A stretch of 64,000 nucleotides of DNA from Peromyscus leucopus (taxonomy: Eukaryota > Chordata > Mammalia > Rodentia > Cricetidae): positions 17,046,668-17,110,667 of the forward strand of contig NC_051068.1 in the NCBI RefSeq assembly GCF_004664715.2, given 5' to 3'. Below, piece after piece: positions 58,560 to 64,000 of the stretch. A program made the position numbers and the translations under genes. The notes under the pieces are model-generated. The model saw only the letters and a program-made list of their open reading frames with translations, did no database searches and was not told the DNA's origin. Position 1 is the first letter of the stretch; each line of letters starts with the position of its first letter.

Positions 58560-58935
58560 TGAAAGATTAACTAACTGTGGTAGCTACTTTTGCTGCCAGG
58601 GTCTCCATTGTGCTAACTGTAGTAACCAATTATGAAATAGCAATCCCAGAAGCAATAGCAGCAGTGGTCACCAGCGCTATAATGGCAACAGCAATGTCAG
58701 AATCTCTTCTGGAGTGTGTGAGCATCATCTGTGTCTAACTGCCATGGTCCACTGACATGGATGCAGCTCCAGGCACATGAACCACCAAGGCCCATTTTTC
58801 TTGATCCCAACATTACTTAGGCTGGCAGGTCTGCAAAAGAACAACTGAGAACCATAAAGAAAACAAAAACAAAAACAGCAAACAAGGAGCAGAACTAATG
58901 GTCTCAATAATGGCTACATTCAGGCTCACAAATTT
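58560..58935 (-). pseudogene. ERVK env remnant with fusion-peptide-like stretch
   Basis: On minus, 58,625-58,712 reads Arg-Arg-Asp-Ser-Asp followed by a long run of Ala, Ile, Val, Thr and Gly, as at the N-terminus of a retroviral transmembrane subunit after a basic cleavage site. One stop lies inside it and the helical region after it ends quickly. The bulk of the surface subunit and the rest of the transmembrane subunit are missing between here, 59,160 and the 3' LTR. It cannot make an Env protein. Confidence 0.6.
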
Positions 58936-59159
58936 TAAGGTATCTTCAAAAAGGCTAGATGAATTTCAGGAGGCTAATAAATGTTGCACAGAGCCAGTCC
59001 TGAAAAGTAGGTACTACACCAGCTTGAAGAGGGTTGCAAAATGTGAAAAGGCTTAGCTGGCATGCTACTGTTAACAAATGAAGGTCATTGACCTTCAGAG
59101 TTATCCTTAATCTCCAAGGCGTAACACATTCTCAACATTTTTGAAAAACATTACCATAT

Positions 59160-59366
59160 ATTACCTTCTGAAGAATCCACCCACATGGCTACAGTTCCTA
59201 GGCTTACAATAATGTTTGCGAAGGCTGGTTGTATTGGGCTCTCAATTCCCATTGGCATCAGAAGGGGAGAGTTTTTTACAAAGGCCCAATAGGTCTCTGC
59301 CATGTTGGGATTCAGTGGCAGCCACAGGGCACACACAGCGTTCAGGAACCCAAAGAGGAGCTTCAT
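59160..59366 (-). pseudogene. ERVK env start (leader and first surface-subunit codons)
   Basis: An ATG at 59,364-59,366 opens a hydrophobic leader overlapping the end of integrase, as in betaretroviruses. A Tyr-Trp-Ala-Phe-Val block then resembles the N-terminal part of HERV-K-type surface subunits. It runs to about 59,160 and breaks. The same region is copied at 36,470-36,600 and 43,330-43,455. Confidence 0.7.
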
Positions 59367-59536
59367 TGTCCTGCAGAAAGACAAACAGATCCCTGGGCCC
59401 ATACCAACACCGGATCGGGTCCCCTCCAAGTGCCAGTAGAAAGATCCTTCCATCGCACCAGAGGATGATTTGCAACAGGAGCCCTCCAGTGCTTATCTGC
59501 AGCAGATACTCCAGCAGAATCCACCAATAAAAAAAT

Positions 59537-61275
59537 TTAAAATATAAAAACAAGGGAAAGAATAGAATGTGGAGAGGAGAGATGAGCCCCTAGCTCCCCC
59601 CTTTTTACTTTAGCAATATATGTTTTTAAGGTATGTTGGCAGTGTTCTACTATAGCCTGCCCTTGAGGATTATAAGGAATACCAGTCTTATTAACAATAG
59701 AAAAGTCTTGGCAGAATTTTGAAAATCCTGTACTGCTGTAGGCAGGACCATTATCAGTCTTTATGCATTTTGGCACTCCCATATAAGCAAAAGCATGAAG
59801 ACAATGATTCTTAACATCCTTAACCCTTTCCCCTGAATGGGCAGAAGCAAAAATTAGAGAAGAATATGTATCAATAGACACATGGACATATTTTAATTTT
59901 CCAAAGGTAGGCACGTGTGTCACGTCCATCTGCCACACATGATTAGGTAAAAGTCCTCGGGGATTAACTCCCAAATGAGGAACAGGTAAAAATTCAACAC
60001 AAATAGGACATGATTTAACTATCTGGATGGTTTGTTCCCAGGTTATGCCTGTATGATGACGAAGAGATCCAACATTAAGATGATAATGTTGATGCAACTG
60101 AGTAGCCTTATCAAAGGCAGAACAAACTAATGTGACAGTCATACAAGTAATGGCATCAGCCCTCTGATTACCTTCACTTATAGGTCCAGGCAATTGAGTG
60201 TGAGCTCTAATATGGCCCACATAAAGGTTATGTGAGCGGGACCATATAAGTCCTTGCACTTGCAATAAATATTCATGAATGGGAGAAATGGATGATATGT
60301 AGGCTGTTGTCTTCAAAGGCATAATGGTATGTGCCACATATTGACTATCGGTATAAATATTTACACTCTCATCAGAAAACATCTGTAAAGCAAGCAACAG
60401 TGCCTGTACCTCTGCCATCTGGGCAGAAGTGCCCTGGACTTTCATTCTCTTTACTATGTTACTAGAAACCACCACAGTAAAACCACATTAAGTGCCATCA
60501 GTAAATACCACATGGGCCTGAGGCATAGTCGTCATCTGTTCTATCTTGAGAAATATAACAGGATGCAATTTTAAAAATTGACACACATCATTGGTGGGGT
60601 AGTGAGTATCAAACTGACCCTGCTTGGAGCATGTCAATGTCGTCCAATCATTATCATTAGCTTGCAACCATGCTAGTTGAGACTGGGTGTATGGGGTCAC
60701 TACAATATCTGGCTCCTTACCAAAAGTTTGAACACTGATCTTGATTCCCTTAAATATAATCTGAGCAACAGACTGTGGATAAGGAGTGATGGTTTTTGCT
60801 GGAGAAGCTGGGGAATGTACCCATAGAATAGGACCTGTTTGCCAAAACATTCCAGTAGGTGAATGAGTAAAACAAAATATCAAATACAATAAGGGAGAGA
60901 AAAGATCTATATACTGCATGTAAGCCTGTTTCAGGGCCTCTTGCACTTGTTGTAGGGCTATACGTCCTTCAGCTGTTAATTTATGGGGAGATAAAGGGTC
61001 AGGGTTGCCCTTTAAGACATCATAAAAAGGGTGAAGCTGATCTGTTGGAATTTTTAAAGTGGACTGAAGCCACTGAATATCTCTCAGAAAGGTTTGGAAA
61101 TCATTAAGCATGCGTAGCTGATCTGTACACAGAGTAATCTTTTGTGGACATATGCCCGTGCGTAACAATTCATGACCTAAATAATGATAGGGAGAAGATA
61201 CCTTTTCTGGGGCTATCTGTAAATTAGCCAGGCTAAGAACCTCTTGTAAATTAGAAAAGGCTAATTTACAATGTT
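59537..61275 (-). pseudogene. ERVK pol: RT C-terminal part, RNase H and integrase
   Basis: The longest near-intact coding stretch. RT starts mid-domain at the 61,275 junction with the Ala-Pro-Glu-Lys and Tyr-Leu-Gly motifs of the betaretroviral palm end, then thumb and connection. RNase H begins at Phe-Thr-Asp-Gly (about 60,495), has Asp-Ser-Gln-Tyr near 60,350 and ends near 60,160. Integrase has a His-His-Cys-Cys zinc region (about 60,090-60,000), catalytic Asp near 59,930, Thr-Asp-Asn-Gly near 59,760 and Glu in Ile-Val-Glu near 59,645. One in-frame stop (60,488-60,490) splits RNase H, and a frameshift near 59,540 cuts off the DNA-binding domain. RT motifs before the junction, including the catalytic YxDD, are absent. 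Confidence 0.93.
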
Positions 61276-61382
61276 GCGGTAAGCCTGTATTTAAGGTTTC
61301 CTCCCTCTTTCAATAAACGGCATTTGGCATTTGGCATTGGCAAATGACTCACTGTCTCTTGTCTCTTATTTTATAATCTACA
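61268..61382 (+). repeat. ERVK LTR 3' fragment (plus strand)
   Basis: Matches the last 115 bases or so of the 57,792-58,121 LTR in opposite orientation, including CAATAAACGG and the TCTACA end. A CATTTGGCATTTGGCATTGG slippage lies next to the polyadenylation signal. Its 5' part is missing: it begins exactly where minus-strand pol begins. Confidence 0.8.
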
Positions 61383-61536
61383 GCCCCTCGCTCGAACATG
61401 ATGAATGGGTATCAGTAATGCGGGTGTTACTGCAACAAATGGAGGTTCCTACTGAGATCTGAGAAAGAAGGGACACTCTTGGAAGGCCGCCCGGCATTTT
61501 TTTTTTTTTAAAAGAAAAAGGTAAGAGTGAATTGAA
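61383..61536 (+). promoter_or_regulatory. ERVK leader with possible primer site and splice donor
   Basis: After the LTR end, CTCGCTCGAACATGATG is a weak match to a Lys-type primer site, so it is tentative. AAAAAG|GTAAGAG at 61,515-61,527 is a consensus splice donor just before gag, the usual place for the retroviral major donor. Confidence 0.55.
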
Positions 61537-61602
61537 ATGGGTGCAGCTAGCTCACAGTCAGTTAATTGGACTGTGGAAGCAGGAAGGCACCAAAGCCTTT
61601 AG
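61537..61602 (+). pseudogene. ERVK gag start, stopped after 21 codons
   Basis: ATG at 61,537-61,539 opens Met-Gly-Ala-Ala-Ser-Ser-Gln, an N-myristoylation-type start as in betaretroviral Gag. A TAG follows at 61,600-61,602. The start is chosen because it follows the leader and splice donor directly. Confidence 0.7.
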
Positions 61603-62350
61603 GCAAGACAACTAAAGATTTTAAATAAAAAAAGGAAGTCTTCCCAATAGAGAAGAGGAAAGGAAAGGAAATTTCGTTAGAAAAGGGAGAAAAAAATTTA
61701 ATCAAGAAAAAAGAATTTTCTGGGTAAAAAGGGGAAAAATTTTTGAAATTAGGCCTAAAGATTGGGGCCCTGTAGAGGAAGGATGAAGGAAAGAGAGAAG
61801 CCTCTTCCCAGTGGTAATGGAGGAAGAAAAGACTTTTTCCAGTTGTAGAGTTTTCAGGATAGCGGGAAACTCTTGAGTTTTTTCTTCTGGCCAGTGCAGA
61901 GAGGCAGCATCTTAACAGCAAGCAAGCCTAGAGCTTAAAGTTTTGCTGTCTGTTTGCTTAATTTTGATTTAAATGTCTTTTATTTTTCCCTCAGAGTGGG
62001 AATAATTCAATATTTAGGATCCCTTCGTGGGAAATGTTTTTCTGTTTTTCCCTTATGGTGGGAATAACTCGTTATTAGGTAGTCCCTTCATGGGAGTAGG
62101 AAGTTTAAACGTGAGTTTGTGTGTGCGGGGCACGCGCCCAGCAGCGGTGGTGGACAAAGGCATGCACGAGATAGCCCGGAGCAGCTGCTGGACAGGTATG
62201 TGCTGGTGGGAGGCGGAGCTGCGATGGAGCACAGATGGAGCATGTCCCTGGCAACAGGGCCCGAGCAGTGGGCGGAGCAAAGCTAAGCTGCATCCTCAGC
62301 TCACATCAAGCAAGCAGAGGCCGGAAAGGGACAGGTGATAAAAGTTTAAA
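61603..62350 (+). other. Degraded gag or leader sequence, no clear gene
   Basis: Purine-rich sequence with AAAGGGGAAAAA-type runs to about 61,860, then GC-richer sequence around 62,110-62,330. Frames on both strands here have no motif. It may be proviral, but I cannot show it. Confidence 0.4.
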
Positions 62351-63560
62351 CTGGGCCTAACTTCTGGTGAAAAATGGTTTCGGTCAGGACATTGAATGCT
62401 AAGTCAATGCTGTTTGAATAAAGGATATTCTGTTCTTTTGATTGTCTTGATAAATGTTTGGATGAATGTTTGGATTTTCATGGTAGATAAACTAAAGGAA
62501 GAGAATTCATAATTTTGAACTATATATAAAGTGTGCTCTTATCTGTTGATCATTTCTGAAAAATTGGCTCTGCAATTTAAGTTGCTTTCTAGAAATTCTT
62601 GGTTTAATTCTATAAAAATATAACACCTGAAATGAATTGGGTTATTAGCTTATTAAATAATGTTGCTAAGATAAACCCATAAATGATAATCTCTTACTGA
62701 TAAATAGGTTACAAAATTATTTTTCCAGTAAATAAAATACACCTCCATGGTTTTCTAGAGTTGGAAGGGGAGATTTTTCTGTGCTCTGATCCTCCACAGA
62801 GCCCTTCTGTATAGTTATCATTCTATTCCTCTGCTGGAACACACCATGTCCAAAGCAATTTATAAAAGAAAACATTAAATTGAGCTTACAGCTCCAGAAG
62901 GTTGGAGTCCACGATGGCCCAGTAAACCCACTGCAGAAGAAAAGCTGAGAGTTCACACTGTGAACCTCAAGCAGGAGGTAGAGAGCACACTGGGCATGGT
63001 GAGAGGCTTGGGAGCCTCAAAGTCTACCCCCATGAGACTCCTTTATCAAAAGGCCATGCCTCTACTCCTTCCCAAACAGTTCTACCAACTGGGGAACAAG
63101 CAGTCGACTACATGAGTCTATGGGCACCATTGTCATTTAACAGCCACCTGTTTCTTAAATACTGAGATCGACTTTTTATCTCACCACACTCACCTCTATC
63201 CTTAAGTGAGACTGTTATGTTTCAAACATACAATGGCATAGAATGAACATTCCTATTTCTCATAAAAAGAATCAGAACATCACAAGGACTGAACAGACCA
63301 AAGCAAGACCAAAATTCAGCCCAGCAAACATCAAGTATTATAGTACCTTGTCAAGAATGGTGAGATCGTGATGAACTTGCCTAGATTCCAAAGGGTTTAG
63401 GAGCCTTTCCTCCAGCTCTGTCAGCTGCAGCACACATAATCTCTCTCTTAGGGCATCTCACCAAATTCCTACAGCTTTCTCATACAATGCCACCATGGTC
63501 CTCATATTTCCAGTCTCCTATGTATGGATTGCTATTCTGCTTTATTGAAAGTAGGTTAGA
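62351..63560. other. Right flank, old interspersed repeat, no gene
   Basis: About 62,820-63,140 resembles a widespread rodent repeat (CTGGAACACACCATGTCCAAAG start, CCTTCCCAAACAGTTCTACCAACTGGGGA end). I recognise the phrases but not the family name. Nothing else is identifiable. Confidence 0.5.
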
Positions 63561-63690
63561 GGGACTGGAAAGATTGCTCAGTGGTTAAGAGAGCTGGCAG
63601 CTCTTCCAGGGTTCAGGTCCAGGGTTCCATTCCTGGCACCCACATGACAGCTCAAAATTGTCTCTAAGGACAATTCCACAGGAACCATAC
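63561..63690 (+). repeat. B2 SINE, truncated
   Basis: GGGACTGGAAAGATTGCTCAGTGGTTAAGAG head and GGTTCCATTCCTGGCACCCACATG B-box region. The tail is missing. Confidence 0.88.
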
Positions 63691-64000
63691 AACTAAATAA
63701 TTGGGTATAAACTGGTATATCACACTGATTTGGTTTATAATCTCATTGAATTATACCAATGAGAGGTTTGTGTATGAGTCCTGACACTGATTCAAAAATT
63801 AGTGACACAAACATGTACTTCTGTCCTATAAGGGAACATGAGAGAGTTGTCTGAGTTACTGTCTTCCTTGTAGCAACAAAGTAACTGACAATATGTAATG
63901 TAAGGAATGAAAGGTAGGTTATAGCTTAAGTCCCATGGGAAAATACTCCATTATGATGGGGAAGACTTGGAAACAGTGTTGGGAGTCTAGCTCCAGAATT
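63691..64000. other. Window end, nothing recognised
   Basis: No reading frame, repeat terminus or RNA-like structure stands out. Confidence 0.5.

Overview
This is a eukaryotic, rodent-type window. B1, B2 and ID-like SINEs, a rodent-style L1 and IAP/betaretrovirus-like (ERVK) endogenous retroviruses fill it. Several composite B1-bearing repeats look cricetid (vole, hamster or deer-mouse type), but that is inference from repeat flavour only. I recognise no intact host gene, tRNA, rRNA or CRISPR array. Almost every long reading frame is a retroelement fragment or its antisense shadow.

The dominant feature is a large inverted duplication. A left arm (about 4,147-21,529) reappears reverse-complemented in a right arm (about 27,108-57,737) around a 5.6 kb spacer. 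The arms differ by right-only insertions (an L1-containing block, a B1, a block with an IAP-like solo LTR), left-only sequence (16,990-19,375), a 658-bp deletion in the left arm and an AT-repeat expansion on the left. A 500-N gap (40,835-41,334) lies in the right arm. The 6.37 kb ending at its left edge and the 6.36 kb beginning at its right edge are near-identical copies of one stretch, so the apparent tandem duplication may be an unmerged contig overlap.

Each arm carries a mosaic of endogenous retrovirus remnants. Read in the element's direction (minus on the left, plus on the right), there is first a long, frame-broken, sequon-rich glycoprotein-like region of about 5 kb that I cannot assign to a family. 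In the left arm an ERVL/foamy-like integrase remnant precedes it; in the right arm an ERVK integrase/env-start fragment has taken that place. Next come a 324-326 bp IAP-like LTR, a Lys-type primer binding site, a repetitive leader, a gag matrix-like remnant and a betaretroviral integrase. The right arm also holds a broken L1 with a second, 5'-truncated L1 nested in its ORF2, flanked by a 20-bp target-site duplication.

Outside the palindrome, 57,738-61,602 holds another ERVK remnant. On the minus strand it has pol (RT end, RNase H, integrase) open except for one in-frame stop and an end-of-integrase frameshift, then env pieces, a polypurine tract and a 3' LTR. It abuts head-to-head a plus-strand LTR end with leader, splice donor and gag start. 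The spacer holds a solo ERV1-type LTR with a 4-bp target-site duplication. The outer left 4.1 kb is mostly unidentified sequence with a truncated second copy of that LTR.
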